Assembly: GCA_050945795.1 (NCBI GenBank) | Contig: JBMNTP010000003.1 | Span: 1 to 64,000, forward strand | DNA from: JBMNTP01 sp050945795 | GTDB taxonomy: Bacteria; Bacillota; Clostridia; Christensenellales; MGBC116941 | Direction: 5' to 3' | DNA length: 64,000 nucleotides | Shown here: positions 1 to 8,537 of the stretch, piece after piece | Layout of the letters: each line of letters opens with the position of its first letter | Position numbering within the stretch: the stretch's first letter is position 1 | The notes under the pieces: generated by a model | What the model was told of the DNA's origin: nothing | The model's input: the letters and a program-made list of their open reading frames with translations, nothing else | The model's database searches: none | Position numbers and translations under genes: made by a program

Positions 1-387
1 GAAAAGGTTGTGGCGTTTGGCAGTGGCGTTATAGCCGGAGTCGGTATGTTTTTACTGTCCGAGCTGGCGGACGGCTGGAGCGTAGACGACTTTAGTATGG
101 CGGTGCTGGCGGGGCTGCTTGCCGGTCTTATAAACGGCATGTTCGCCGCTTCGCCCAAAAGCGCGTTCGCGGCTACTGGCATAGGCGTTGTTATGAGCAC
201 GGCGGGAAGATACGCCGTTACAGTAACAAACGGATATTCTATCTGGGATTCCGGCCGTTCGGCTTATATAACGCTGGCGCTTTGTTTCGCGGTATCGGCG
301 GCGGTTTCTTATATCGCTATGTTAGTTCATATAAGAAGAAGCGGCCGGCGGCAAAGGGCAGCGAAAGGCGGCAGAGCTATGGGCTAA
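1..387 (+). CDS. Membrane protein of unknown function, 5' end outside window
   Basis: The reading frame is open to the window edge, so the true start probably lies upstream; a GTG at position 10 is the first internal candidate. The visible 128 residues hold about three hydrophobic stretches (around residues 5-20, 30-60 and 90-110), glycine- and alanine-rich, and end in a strongly basic cytoplasmic-type tail with several Arg and Lys. I do not recognise the family. It does not look like the YIEGIA-type membrane protein often found upstream of der in Clostridia. A promoter-like sequence follows directly after its stop, so it probably ends its own transcription unit. Confidence 0.5.
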   Translation, partial: EKVVAFGSGVIAGVGMFLLSELADGWSVDDFSMAVLAGLLAGLINGMFAASPKSAFAATGIGVVMSTAGRYAVTVTNGYSIWDSGRSAYITLALCFAVSAAVSYIAMLVHIRRSGRRQRAAKGGRAMG

Positions 388-706
388 CATACTTGACGCG
401 GCTTGCCTTTTATATGGTATAATAACCTCACGCCGCAAGCGGACGCGAAGCGTCCGGCGGCTGAGAGAGCATTGAACCATAACACCTTCCGCTGCGCGGA
501 AGCCGCCGCTGTGCGGCGAAGTCGGCTGTGCCGCCTTCTGTATGGTATAATTGCTTAAGATTCCAAATCAAAAGAGGGGTCGAACCGACGCGGCGTATTA
601 TATGGGTGCTGCCGGGCAGCATGGTCAAACGCCCCGGCATAATTGCCGGGCGATTTGCGTTTACCGGTAAGCCGCCGCGCTTTAAATAGTTTGACAGGAG
701 AGGCGA
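388..706. other. Palindrome-rich 319-nt gap upstream of der
   Basis: No convincing gene. It contains a string of short GC-rich inverted repeats: CGGACGC/GCGTCCG (440-456), CTTCCGC/GCGGAAG (486-502), GCCGC/GCGGC (502-517), TGCTGCC/GGCAGCA (around 608-622) and a bulged CCCGGC/GCCGGG pair near 633-652. Two extended -10 elements TGGTATAAT end at 423 and 551; the first has TTGACG 19 nt upstream, the second has no clear -35. These could drive der. The repeats may be a leader RNA or the remnant of a palindromic interspersed element. No tRNA or known riboswitch core is visible. Confidence 0.45.
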
Positions 707-2026
707 ATGGCAAAACCTTTGGTGGCCATAATTGGCCGGCCCAATGTGGGCAAGTCTACATTTTTTAATAGGATGGCGGGGAGAAGGATAGCCATTGTTG
801 AGGATTATCCCGGTGTTACGCGTGACAGGCTTTACGCCGACGTTGAATGGCTTAATCATCAGTTCACGCTTATAGATACCGGCGGAATAGAGATGAGCAG
901 TGACGATGAGCTGTGGTCTATGATGCGTATGCAGGCGCAGTTAGCTGTTGAGACTGCCGATGTAATACTGTTTTTTGTTGACGGCAGGGCGGGGCTGGTA
1001 AAGTCCGATGAGGATGTGGCGGAGTATCTTAGAAAATCCTCAAAGCCTGTTGTTGTAGCGGTAAATAAGATAGATACGCCGGACAACCCCGACACCTTCT
1101 ATGACTTTTATTCGCTCGGCATGGGTGACCTGTACCCGATATCGGCGGAGCAGGGACTCGGGCTTGGCGATTTACTTGACGCTGTGGCCGCGCATTTCCC
1201 GCCACCAAATGAGCTTGACGCTGATTCTAGCAGCATAAGCATAGCCGTTGTAGGCAAGCCCAACGCGGGAAAATCATCGCTAGTAAACGCGCTGCTTAAA
1301 AAAGAGCGCAGCATAGTATCCGACATACCCGGCACAACGCGCGACGCCATAGATACGCCGTTTGAATGGGAAGGCGGCAACTATGTAATAATTGACACCG
1401 CGGGTATGCGCAAGCAAAGCAAGATCGCTTTTGATTCACTGGAAAAATTCAGCGTTTTAAGGGCGCTTACCGCTATACGCCGCTGCGATGTAGCGGTTAT
1501 AGTTACGGATGCCGAGGCGGGTATAACGGAGCAGGATCAAAGGATTGCCGGATTTGTAAAGGATGAGGGCAAGGCGGCGATAATACTCGCCAATAAATGG
1601 GATACCATAGAGAAAGATACTTATACAATAGAAAAATACCGCAAGGATATATATTCGCGCCTTGAGTTTATAAGTTACGCTCCTATACTTTTCATATCGG
1701 CAAAGACGGGGCAGCGGGTAGATAAGGTTATGGGCATGGTTAAAGAGGTATATAAAAATGCTACCACGCGCATAACAACCGGCACGCTGAACGAGTGTAT
1801 AAATGAGGCGGTGGTGGTAACAGAGCCGCCTTCAAGCAGCGGACGCAGGCTTAAAATATACTACGCCACGCAAGTTTCAACGCAGCCGCCTACCTTCGCG
1901 CTTTTTGTAAACGATAAAGAGCTTATGCACTATTCATACGAGAGATATATTGAAAACTACCTGCGCAAGACCTTCAATTTTGAAGGCACGCCAATAAGAC
2001 TGCTTATGCGCGAAAGAAAGGACTGA
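707..2026 (+). CDS. der: Ribosome biogenesis GTPase Der (EngA)
   Basis: Double GTPase needed for assembly of the 50S ribosomal subunit. Two consecutive G domains are visible: GRPNVGKST at residues 10-18 with DTGG and NKID downstream, then GKPNAGKSS near residue 183 with DTAGMR and NKWD. The C-terminal 90 or so residues form the KH-like domain that closes the family. At 439 aa it has the usual bacterial length. ATG follows GGAGAGG at a good distance. Promoter candidates lie in the palindrome-rich gap upstream. It is followed after 8 nt by plsY, so the two are probably co-transcribed. Confidence 0.97.
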   Translation: MAKPLVAIIGRPNVGKSTFFNRMAGRRIAIVEDYPGVTRDRLYADVEWLNHQFTLIDTGGIEMSSDDELWSMMRMQAQLAVETADVILFFVDGRAGLVKSDEDVAEYLRKSSKPVVVAVNKIDTPDNPDTFYDFYSLGMGDLYPISAEQGLGLGDLLDAVAAHFPPPNELDADSSSISIAVVGKPNAGKSSLVNALLKKERSIVSDIPGTTRDAIDTPFEWEGGNYVIIDTAGMRKQSKIAFDSLEKFSVLRALTAIRRCDVAVIVTDAEAGITEQDQRIAGFVKDEGKAAIILANKWDTIEKDTYTIEKYRKDIYSRLEFISYAPILFISAKTGQRVDKVMGMVKEVYKNATTRITTGTLNECINEAVVVTEPPSSSGRRLKIYYATQVSTQPPTFALFVNDKELMHYSYERYIENYLRKTFNFEGTPIRLLMRERKD

Positions 2027-2034
2027 GCCTTCTT

Positions 2035-2667
2035 ATGACCGAACCAATACAACTTTTGCCTGCAATAGCGTGCGCCGTATCCGGATACCTGATCGGCTGC
2101 CTTTCATTTGCTTATATTTTCTCTATGCTTTTGCATAAAAGGGACATACGAAAATATGGCAGCGGTAACGCCGGAACTACAAACGTAGCGCGTACTTTCG
2201 GAGTAGGAATGGGCGTGTTGACATTCGCCTGTGATGTTGGAAAAGGCGTTGCGGCGGTGTGGCTGGGCGGCGTTATTATGGGCGAGACAGGCGGCATGAT
2301 TGGCGGGCTGTTTGCCGTTTTAGGGCATAACTGGCCGGTGTTTTTAAATTTTAGGGGCGGCAAAGGCGTAGCAACGTCGTTTGGCGTTATTATGATGTTA
2401 GCACCTATGATAGGCCTTGGTTTGTTTGGAGCGGCTGTAATTATTATAGGCACAACGAGAATTGTATCGATAGCATCTATATGCGGGCTGGTGCTTTTCC
2501 CGATAGGCATAGCTATTTTTTATCCCGATAATGTGCTGCTGCTTATAACCGGCATAATACTTGCGGTGCTTACAGTTGTAGGGCATAGAGAGAATATTAA
2601 GAGGATTATTGCCGGAAATGAGCGCCGGCTGTCGTTTGGTAAAAAGCAGGGCGCTAAGCAAAATTAA
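2035..2667 (+). CDS. plsY: Acyl-phosphate:glycerol-3-phosphate acyltransferase PlsY
   Basis: Integral membrane enzyme that acylates position 1 of glycerol-3-phosphate with acyl-phosphate, the first step of phospholipid synthesis in Gram-positives. The family motifs are present: GSGNAGTTNVAR near residues 42-53 and GHNWPVFLNFRGGKGVATSF near residues 100-119, among five to seven hydrophobic segments. Length 210 aa is typical. It sits 8 nt after der. In many Clostridia gpsA, the source of its substrate, follows directly; here a terminator and spoIVA follow instead. Confidence 0.95.
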   Translation: MTEPIQLLPAIACAVSGYLIGCLSFAYIFSMLLHKRDIRKYGSGNAGTTNVARTFGVGMGVLTFACDVGKGVAAVWLGGVIMGETGGMIGGLFAVLGHNWPVFLNFRGGKGVATSFGVIMMLAPMIGLGLFGAAVIIIGTTRIVSIASICGLVLFPIGIAIFYPDNVLLLITGIILAVLTVVGHRENIKRIIAGNERRLSFGKKQGAKQN

Positions 2668-2688
2668 AGGCGGATATTTAAGCATTAC

Positions 2689-2720
2689 AGCGCTTTGGCT
2701 TAAGCCGGGGCGCTTTTGTT
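2689..2720 (+). terminator. Intrinsic terminator after plsY
   Basis: AGCGC and GCGCT arms enclose an inner GGCTTAAGCC palindrome, followed by TTTTGTTTTG. It closes the der-plsY unit before spoIVA. Confidence 0.65.
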
Positions 2721-2841
2721 TTGTTGGTTATTATTCAAGTAGTATCAAGTTTTTAATTATCCAATCATGATTCTAAGTCCTCCCACATATATATTTAATG
2801 TTAAACGGTGTAAAAATGCGATTATATTGGGAGGTTTTTTA

Positions 2842-4320
2842 ATGAATGCCAGCAATATTTACAGCGATATAGCCGAAAGGACGCAAGGCGATATATACAT
2901 AGGCGTTGTCGGGCCGGTCCGTACCGGCAAATCGACGTTTATAAAACAGTTTATGGATCAGATGGTGCTTCCCAATATGGCGGACACCGCCGAGAAGGAG
3001 AGGGTGGTGGATGAGCTGCCGCAAAGCGCGTCGGGGCGCAGCATCATGACCACGCAGCCGCATTTTGTGCCGAACGAAGCGGTGGGCATGGAATTAGAGG
3101 ATAATGTTCGCCTCAATGTGAGGATGGTGGACTGCGTAGGCTACCTTGTAAACGGCGCGGTGGGCTATGCCGAGGAAAACGCGCCGCGTATGGTGCGCAC
3201 GCCGTGGTTTGAAGAGGAGATACCGTTTGAGCAGGCGGCGGAGCTTGGCACCAGAAAGGTTATAACAGACCATAGCACAATAGGCGTTGTGGTTACGACG
3301 GACGGCAGCTTTAGCGATATACCGAGGGAGAATTATGTTGCTGCTGAGGAAAGGGTTATAAAAGAGCTTAAAGAGCTTGGGAAGCCGTTTGTTGTTATGC
3401 TTAACAGCGTTTCGCCTACGGCTGAAAATACTATGGCGCTTAAGGAAAATATGGCGGTGAAATACGATATGCCGATTATTGCCGCCAACGTTATGCGCAT
3501 GGGCCCTGCCGATATAACGGATATGCTAAAGCAGGTGCTATATGAATTCCCGCTTAAATCAATACATCTTGATGTGCCGGATTGGATAATGGCGCTGCCG
3601 TCATCGCACTGGCTGGTTGAGGATCTTAATAACTCGATTTCAAATTCGATTGGCGATATAAGCAAGGTAAGGGATTATGAAAAGCTGCGCGGCGCGTTTG
3701 ATGAAAGCGAATTCTTTGAAACGCCATCGGTAAAAGAGATACAGCTCGGCGAGGGTAGCGCTGATTTTAATCTGCCGGTAAAGAAGGATTTGTTCTATAA
3801 AGTGTTGGAGGAGGAGTGCGGGTATCCGGTTAAAGGAGAGTATCACCTTTTGTCTACTATGAAAGAGCTTGTAAAAGCCAAAAAGGGGTATGACCGCATT
3901 GCCGGAGCGCTTGAAAGCGTTAAGGCTACGGGATACGGCATGGTATCACCGTCCATGAATGAGATGGAGCTTGAGGAGCCGCAGATTGTAAAACAGGGTA
4001 ACAGGTTTGGCGTAAGGCTTAAGGCATCGGCGCCGAGTCTGCATCTTATACGAGTTGATATACAATCGGAGGTTTCGCCTATTGTTGGCACAGAGAAGCA
4101 AAGCGAGGAGCTGGTGAAATATCTGCTTAGCGAGTTTGAAAATGATCCGGGCAAGATCTGGAACACAAACATTTTCGGCAAATCGCTAAATGACCTTGTG
4201 AAGGAAAACCTGGCCTCCAAGCTTAATAATATGCCGGATGAAGCGAGGGTGAAGATACAAGAGACGCTGCAGCGCATTGTAAATGAGGGCAGCGGCGGCC
4301 TTATATGCATACTGCTTTAG
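2842..4320 (+). CDS. spoIVA: Stage IV sporulation protein A, spore coat morphogenetic ATPase
   Basis: SpoIVA polymerises on the forespore surface using ATP and forms the basement layer on which the coat and cortex assemble. The Walker A motif GPVRTGKST spans residues 24-32, placing the lysine at residue 30. The protein ends in GGLICILL, the conserved hydrophobic tail. I chose the ATG at 2842 because GGGAGG lies just upstream and the resulting 492 aa equals the usual family length; the frame extends further upstream without a ribosome site. A weak sigma-E-like CATATATA lies near 2785, but I do not trust it. This gene is the main evidence that the host makes endospores. Confidence 0.97.
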   Translation: MNASNIYSDIAERTQGDIYIGVVGPVRTGKSTFIKQFMDQMVLPNMADTAEKERVVDELPQSASGRSIMTTQPHFVPNEAVGMELEDNVRLNVRMVDCVGYLVNGAVGYAEENAPRMVRTPWFEEEIPFEQAAELGTRKVITDHSTIGVVVTTDGSFSDIPRENYVAAEERVIKELKELGKPFVVMLNSVSPTAENTMALKENMAVKYDMPIIAANVMRMGPADITDMLKQVLYEFPLKSIHLDVPDWIMALPSSHWLVEDLNNSISNSIGDISKVRDYEKLRGAFDESEFFETPSVKEIQLGEGSADFNLPVKKDLFYKVLEEECGYPVKGEYHLLSTMKELVKAKKGYDRIAGALESVKATGYGMVSPSMNEMELEEPQIVKQGNRFGVRLKASAPSLHLIRVDIQSEVSPIVGTEKQSEELVKYLLSEFENDPGKIWNTNIFGKSLNDLVKENLASKLNNMPDEARVKIQETLQRIVNEGSGGLICILL

Positions 4321-4351
4321 GCGGCAAAATCAAACTTTTTAAATATAATAC

Positions 4352-4388
4352 AGCCCGCGGCGCAGAAAATATCGCTCGCGGGCTTTTA
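4352..4388 (+). terminator. Intrinsic terminator after spoIVA
   Basis: Perfect 8-bp arms AGCCCGCG/CGCGGGCT with a 17-nt loop, followed by TTTTATATT. Confidence 0.75.
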
Positions 4389-4402
4389 TATTGAAAAATA
4401 TA

Positions 4403-4451
4403 TTGACGGCTAACTGTTGTTTTGTTATGATTATCTTTGTTTAGCCGTCAA
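4403..4451 (+). promoter_or_regulatory. marR promoter inside a perfect inverted repeat (probable operator)
   Basis: TTGACG (4403-4408), 17 nt, TATGAT (4426-4431) form a good sigma-A promoter. The -35 lies inside TTGACGGCTAA (4403-4413), repeated perfectly inverted as TTAGCCGTCAA (4441-4451) at the expected transcription start. The two 11-bp arms bracket the whole promoter, the arrangement expected for repression of marR and the ABC genes by MarR itself. That MarR binds here is inference. Confidence 0.7.
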
Positions 4452-4475
4452 CATATTTGCATGGAGGTTATAATT

Positions 4476-4976
4476 TTGAATGAAAGCAAGGCTGCCGGCG
4501 TTATGAAAAAGCTGGTAAGCATTATGAAGAGCAATCACCGTATGCTGGCTGAAAAGCTAGGCACAATAGAGCTGTATCCCGGGCAGCCGCCGCTTCTTAT
4601 AAAGCTTAAGAAGCACGGAGGGTGCAGCCAGAAGGAGCTGTCTGAGGATGCGCTGGTAAAGCCGGCAACGATTACTGTTATGCTATCTCGCATGGAGAAG
4701 GCGGGACTTGTAAAAAGACGGGTGGATAGCCGCGATTCGCGAGTGTCGAGAACTTACCTTACGGAAAAGGGCAAACTGCGTTCCGACCAAGCTAAGGACA
4801 TGATGTATAGACAGGCGGAGGACATGTTGGCGCCTTTAACTATTGAGGAGTTAGAAATATTTGACAGGCTGCTAACAAAGATACTTAACGGAATTTTAGC
4901 GGCGGAAAACGATAAACTTAAGGACAAGCCTGATACCAAATCAAAAAATGACACCGGAGGTACCGACATTATATGA
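4476..4976 (+). CDS. MarR-family transcriptional regulator
   Basis: A 166-aa winged-helix regulator. The recognition-helix region (about residues 45-70, KPATITVMLSRMEKAGLV) and the wing with DSRDSR followed by LTEKG are typical of MarR. I chose TTG at 4476 because GGAGG ends 8 nt upstream; an in-frame ATG at 4461 overlaps that ribosome site and is unlikely. The stop overlaps the start of the next gene (ATGA), so translation is coupled to the ABC exporter. MarR proteins beside multidrug exporters usually repress them and are released by a ligand. The hydrophilic Lys/Asp-rich tail is dispensable-looking. Confidence 0.9.
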   Translation: MNESKAAGVMKKLVSIMKSNHRMLAEKLGTIELYPGQPPLLIKLKKHGGCSQKELSEDALVKPATITVMLSRMEKAGLVKRRVDSRDSRVSRTYLTEKGKLRSDQAKDMMYRQAEDMLAPLTIEELEIFDRLLTKILNGILAAENDKLKDKPDTKSKNDTGGTDII

Positions 4977-6694
4977 AAAAAATCGCAAGTTATTTAAAAC
5001 CGTATTTTATCCCAGTGCTGCTTGCGCCGCTATTTATGCTGCTTGAAGTGGCTATGGATCTTGCGCAGCCGACGCTAATGTCGCAGATAGTCGACATAGG
5101 GCTGCCGGGAGGGGATATGACGTTTATATTGACAACCGGCGCTAAAATGCTTGGCGCGGCGGCTATAGGCTTAGTTGGGGGCATAGGCTGTGTATACTTT
5201 TCCGCCAAAGCCTCCCAGAATTTTGGCGCAGACCTTAGAAAGGCGCTGTTTAATAAAATTCAGTCATTTTCATTCGCCGGACTTGATATTTTTGGCACAG
5301 CGTCGCTGGTGACGCGGCTGACAAACGACGTACAGCAGATACAGCTCGCCGTTATGATGATGATGCGGATAATGGTGCGCGCGCCGTTTCTTATGATAGG
5401 CGGTGTAATACTTGCTTTTACAATAAACGCAAAGCTGGCGCTTATACTTGTTGTATCTATGCCGCTGCTTTTCGTTGTTATATCGCTTATATTAAGAAAA
5501 GGGCTGCCGTATTTTACGGCTACCCAAAAGAAGCTTGACAAGGTGAACGGCGTTATACAGGAAAACCTTACGGGCATAAGGGTTATTAAAGCGTTTGTGC
5601 GTGAGGAGCATGAAAAAAAGCGGTTCAACACCGCCAACACCGACCTTACCGACATAATGATAAAGGCGGGTAACATTATGGCATTAGCCATGCCGCTTAT
5701 GACGTTATTTACAAACCTTGCTATTATAGCCGCGATTTGGTTCGGCGGCTCGATGGCGGCTGCCGGCGAAATGCAGGTTGGCAAGATAATGGCGTTTATA
5801 AGCTATGTAATGCAGATACTTATGTCGCTTATGATAGTTTCGTTTATGCTGGTTTTCTATTCAAGGGCCAAGGTATCGGCGGATCGCGTTGCCGAGGTTT
5901 TAAACACTCCTACCGACATTGAGGACGGAAAGGGTATTTTGCCGCAGCCAAAAGGTGAAATTGAATTTAGGAATGTTTCGTTTAAGTATCCCGGGGCGGG
6001 AGGAGAGCCGCTGCTTCAAGATGTTAGCTTTTCTATAAAGTCGGGACAGACAATAGGCATACTCGGCTCTACCGGCGCGGGCAAATCCAGCCTTGTAAAC
6101 CTTATACCGCGCTTTTATGATGTGGATGGCGGAGCGGTGCTGCTTGACGGCGTTGATGTGCGTGATTATAAGCTTGATGAGCTTAGGGGCAGGATAGGCA
6201 TGGTTTTACAAGACAATATACTTTTTAGCGGAACAATACGCGACAACCTTAAATGGGGCAACGACAACGCCTCCGATGATGAGCTTATAGCGGCAACGAA
6301 GGATGCGCAGGCGTATTCATTTATAAGCACTCAGCGAGAAGGACTTGATACCGTTTTAGGGCAGCGCGGCGTTAATATATCTGGCGGGCAGAAGCAGCGC
6401 CTAGCCATAGCGAGGGCGCTTGTTAAAAAACCGGCGGTGCTTATACTTGACGACAGTACATCAGCCGTTGATCTCGGCACCGAAGCCGAGATACAAAACG
6501 CGCTTGAGAGCATGCATGACGACAGAACGGTTATCGTAATTGCGCAGCGCATATCGAGCGTTATGAAGGCGGATAGGATTCTTGTTATAGAGGACGGCTC
6601 TATTGTTGCCGATGGCAGGCATGAGGAGCTTATAAAGAGCAGCGCCATTTACCGCGACATCTATTCCTCGCAAATGGGAAAGGAGGCGGTCTAA
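4973..6694 (+). CDS. ABC exporter half-transporter, degenerate-site subunit
   Basis: Type IV ABC exporter subunit with six predicted membrane helices in the first 310 residues and an ATPase domain behind. Walker A GSTGAGKSS is near residue 365 and the signature is ISGGQKQR near 470. Walker B ends in LILDDSTSAVD, so the catalytic glutamate is replaced by Asp, and the switch histidine is replaced by Gln (IAQRISS). These changes are characteristic of the catalytically poor partner in heterodimeric exporters such as BmrC/BmrD and TM287/288. The partner is the next gene. Substrate unknown; drug or lipid export is likely given the MarR neighbour. Confidence 0.92.
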   Translation: MKKIASYLKPYFIPVLLAPLFMLLEVAMDLAQPTLMSQIVDIGLPGGDMTFILTTGAKMLGAAAIGLVGGIGCVYFSAKASQNFGADLRKALFNKIQSFSFAGLDIFGTASLVTRLTNDVQQIQLAVMMMMRIMVRAPFLMIGGVILAFTINAKLALILVVSMPLLFVVISLILRKGLPYFTATQKKLDKVNGVIQENLTGIRVIKAFVREEHEKKRFNTANTDLTDIMIKAGNIMALAMPLMTLFTNLAIIAAIWFGGSMAAAGEMQVGKIMAFISYVMQILMSLMIVSFMLVFYSRAKVSADRVAEVLNTPTDIEDGKGILPQPKGEIEFRNVSFKYPGAGGEPLLQDVSFSIKSGQTIGILGSTGAGKSSLVNLIPRFYDVDGGAVLLDGVDVRDYKLDELRGRIGMVLQDNILFSGTIRDNLKWGNDNASDDELIAATKDAQAYSFISTQREGLDTVLGQRGVNISGGQKQRLAIARALVKKPAVLILDDSTSAVDLGTEAEIQNALESMHDDRTVIVIAQRISSVMKADRILVIEDGSIVADGRHEELIKSSAIYRDIYSSQMGKEAV

Positions 6695-8521
6695 ATGGGT
6701 ATGCATATGGGCAGGCCGGGCGGACCGCGTATAGCTTTAAATAAAGCAAAGGGAGCGAGAAGCAGCGCTAAGACACTTAGAAGGATATGGGAGCTGTTAA
6801 AAAGAGACAGGGCGCGGCTGATACTAGTATTGGCGCTGACGGTGCTGAGCACGCTTTTAAACCTTCTTATACCTATATTGATAGGCTCCGGCGTTGATAT
6901 AATTGAAAGAGGAATATCATCCTCAAACGGTATTGATTTTGCCGCTCTTGCCCGAACAGTTGTTACTATGCTCGGCATAGCCGTTTTTGTGATGCTGGCG
7001 TTCTGGTTCCAGACGCGCACTATTGTAAAGGTAGCGCAAAGCGCCGTTATGCGGCTTAGGAAGGATGCGTTTGACAAGCTGCATACGCTATCGCTGCGGT
7101 TCTTCGATTCTCATACGCATGGCGAGCTTATGAGCAGGCTGGCAAACGACGTTGAAAATGTAGGCAACGCACTTTCGCAAAGCGTCACGCAGATTTTTTC
7201 AAGCACTATAACAGTTTTAGGCTCACTTGCCTTTATGATTTATTTAAACCCGTGGCTGGCGCTGCTTACGCTTATTTCTGTGCCGCTTGGACTTTTGGTT
7301 ACCAGCACTATAGCAAAGCGCACGAGAAAGCATTATACTGCGCAGCAAAAGCATCTTGGTGAGCTTAACGGCTTTGCCGAGGAGGCCATAACCGGCATGA
7401 AGGCGGTTAAAGCGTTTACACGGGAAAAGCAAATGGCGGAGCAATTTGACAACATTAACACCAATCTTAGGACGGCGGCGGTAAACGCGCAGTTCTATTC
7501 CGGTACGATACCGCCTATTATGAACATTATAAGCAATCTAAGCTTTGCTGTTACTGCGCTTGCCGGAGGCTCAATGGTTATATCCGGAGCTATAACGGTA
7601 GGAGTTATAGCAAGTTTTCTAAATTATAGCCGGCAGTTTTCCCGCCCTATAAATGAAATAGCCAACCAGTTCAACATGATACAGGCGGCTATAGCGGGGG
7701 CCGAACGCATATTTGATATTATGGATAAGAAGAGCGATATGCCGGATAAGCCGGACGCCATAAATATTGAAAATGTACGCGGCGATGTTGTTTTTGAAAA
7801 TGTTACGTTTGGATATAAAGAGGGCGAGCATGTGCTAAAGAATGTGTCGCTGCACGCTAAGCCGGGAGACGCGATCGCGCTTGTTGGGCCAACAGGAGCG
7901 GGAAAGACAACGATAGTAAACCTGCTTACAAGGTTTTATGATGTAAACTCTGGGCGCATACTCATAGACGGTCATGATATAAGGGATTTAAATGCCGACA
8001 GCCTTAGGCGGTGTCAGGGGATGGTATTGCAAGATACGGTGCTTTTTGCCGATACCGTAAGAGAGAACATAAGGTATGGGCGGCTTGACGCTACCGACGA
8101 AGAGGTTATAGAAGCGGCGAAGATGTCGAACGCGCATCAGTTTATAAAAAGGCTGCCGGAAGGATATGACACGGTTTTGGCGGAGGACGGAAAAAGCCTT
8201 AGCCAGGGGCAGAGGCAGCTGCTGTCTATATCAAGGGCGGTGCTGGCAAATCCGAGCATACTTATACTTGACGAGGCGACTTCAAGCGTTGATACCCGGA
8301 CGGAGATGAATATACAGCAGGCCATGCTTAAGCTTATGCAGGGCAGAACCAGTTTTGTAATAGCGCACCGTCTTTCGACAATTCGCGGCGCTAAAGAGAT
8401 TCTTGTCATAAAAGATGGGGAAATCATCGAAAGAGGCTCGCATGAACAGCTTATACGACAAGAAGGTTTCTACTATAATTTATACAATACACAGCTAAAA
8501 AGGCAGGAGGAGGCGGTATAG
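6695..8521 (+). CDS. ABC exporter half-transporter, catalytic-site subunit
   Basis: Partner of the preceding subunit, starting directly after its stop with AAAGGAGG upstream. It has six hydrophobic helices and an ATPase domain with Walker A GPTGAGKTT near residue 398, an intact Walker B LILDEATSSVD and the switch histidine IAHRLST. The signature motif is LSQGQRQL rather than LSGGQ. With the changes in the other subunit, one composite ATP site is canonical and one degenerate, as in known heterodimers. The roughly 35 extra residues before the first helix, basic and Gly-rich, are common in this partner. Its stop codon lies in the terminator hairpin. Confidence 0.92.
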   Translation: MGMHMGRPGGPRIALNKAKGARSSAKTLRRIWELLKRDRARLILVLALTVLSTLLNLLIPILIGSGVDIIERGISSSNGIDFAALARTVVTMLGIAVFVMLAFWFQTRTIVKVAQSAVMRLRKDAFDKLHTLSLRFFDSHTHGELMSRLANDVENVGNALSQSVTQIFSSTITVLGSLAFMIYLNPWLALLTLISVPLGLLVTSTIAKRTRKHYTAQQKHLGELNGFAEEAITGMKAVKAFTREKQMAEQFDNINTNLRTAAVNAQFYSGTIPPIMNIISNLSFAVTALAGGSMVISGAITVGVIASFLNYSRQFSRPINEIANQFNMIQAAIAGAERIFDIMDKKSDMPDKPDAINIENVRGDVVFENVTFGYKEGEHVLKNVSLHAKPGDAIALVGPTGAGKTTIVNLLTRFYDVNSGRILIDGHDIRDLNADSLRRCQGMVLQDTVLFADTVRENIRYGRLDATDEEVIEAAKMSNAHQFIKRLPEGYDTVLAEDGKSLSQGQRQLLSISRAVLANPSILILDEATSSVDTRTEMNIQQAMLKLMQGRTSFVIAHRLSTIRGAKEILVIKDGEIIERGSHEQLIRQEGFYYNLYNTQLKRQEEAV

Positions 8522-8537
8522 CCTCCTCTCCTTTTTC
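8506..8537 (+). terminator. Intrinsic terminator overlapping the ABC stop codon
   Basis: GAGGAGGC and GCCTCCTC pair around GGTATA, followed by TCC and TTTTT. The stem uses the last codons and the stop codon of the exporter gene. It also lies at the 3' end of the convergent small gene. Confidence 0.75.

Noticed and set aside
428..859. Minus-strand 143-codon frame in the palindrome-rich gap
   Set aside because: Overlaps the der start, no ribosome site, and its sequence follows the hairpins rather than a protein pattern.
2767..2841. Longer N terminus for SpoIVA
   Set aside because: The added 25 residues lack a ribosome site and would make the protein longer than the conserved 492 aa.
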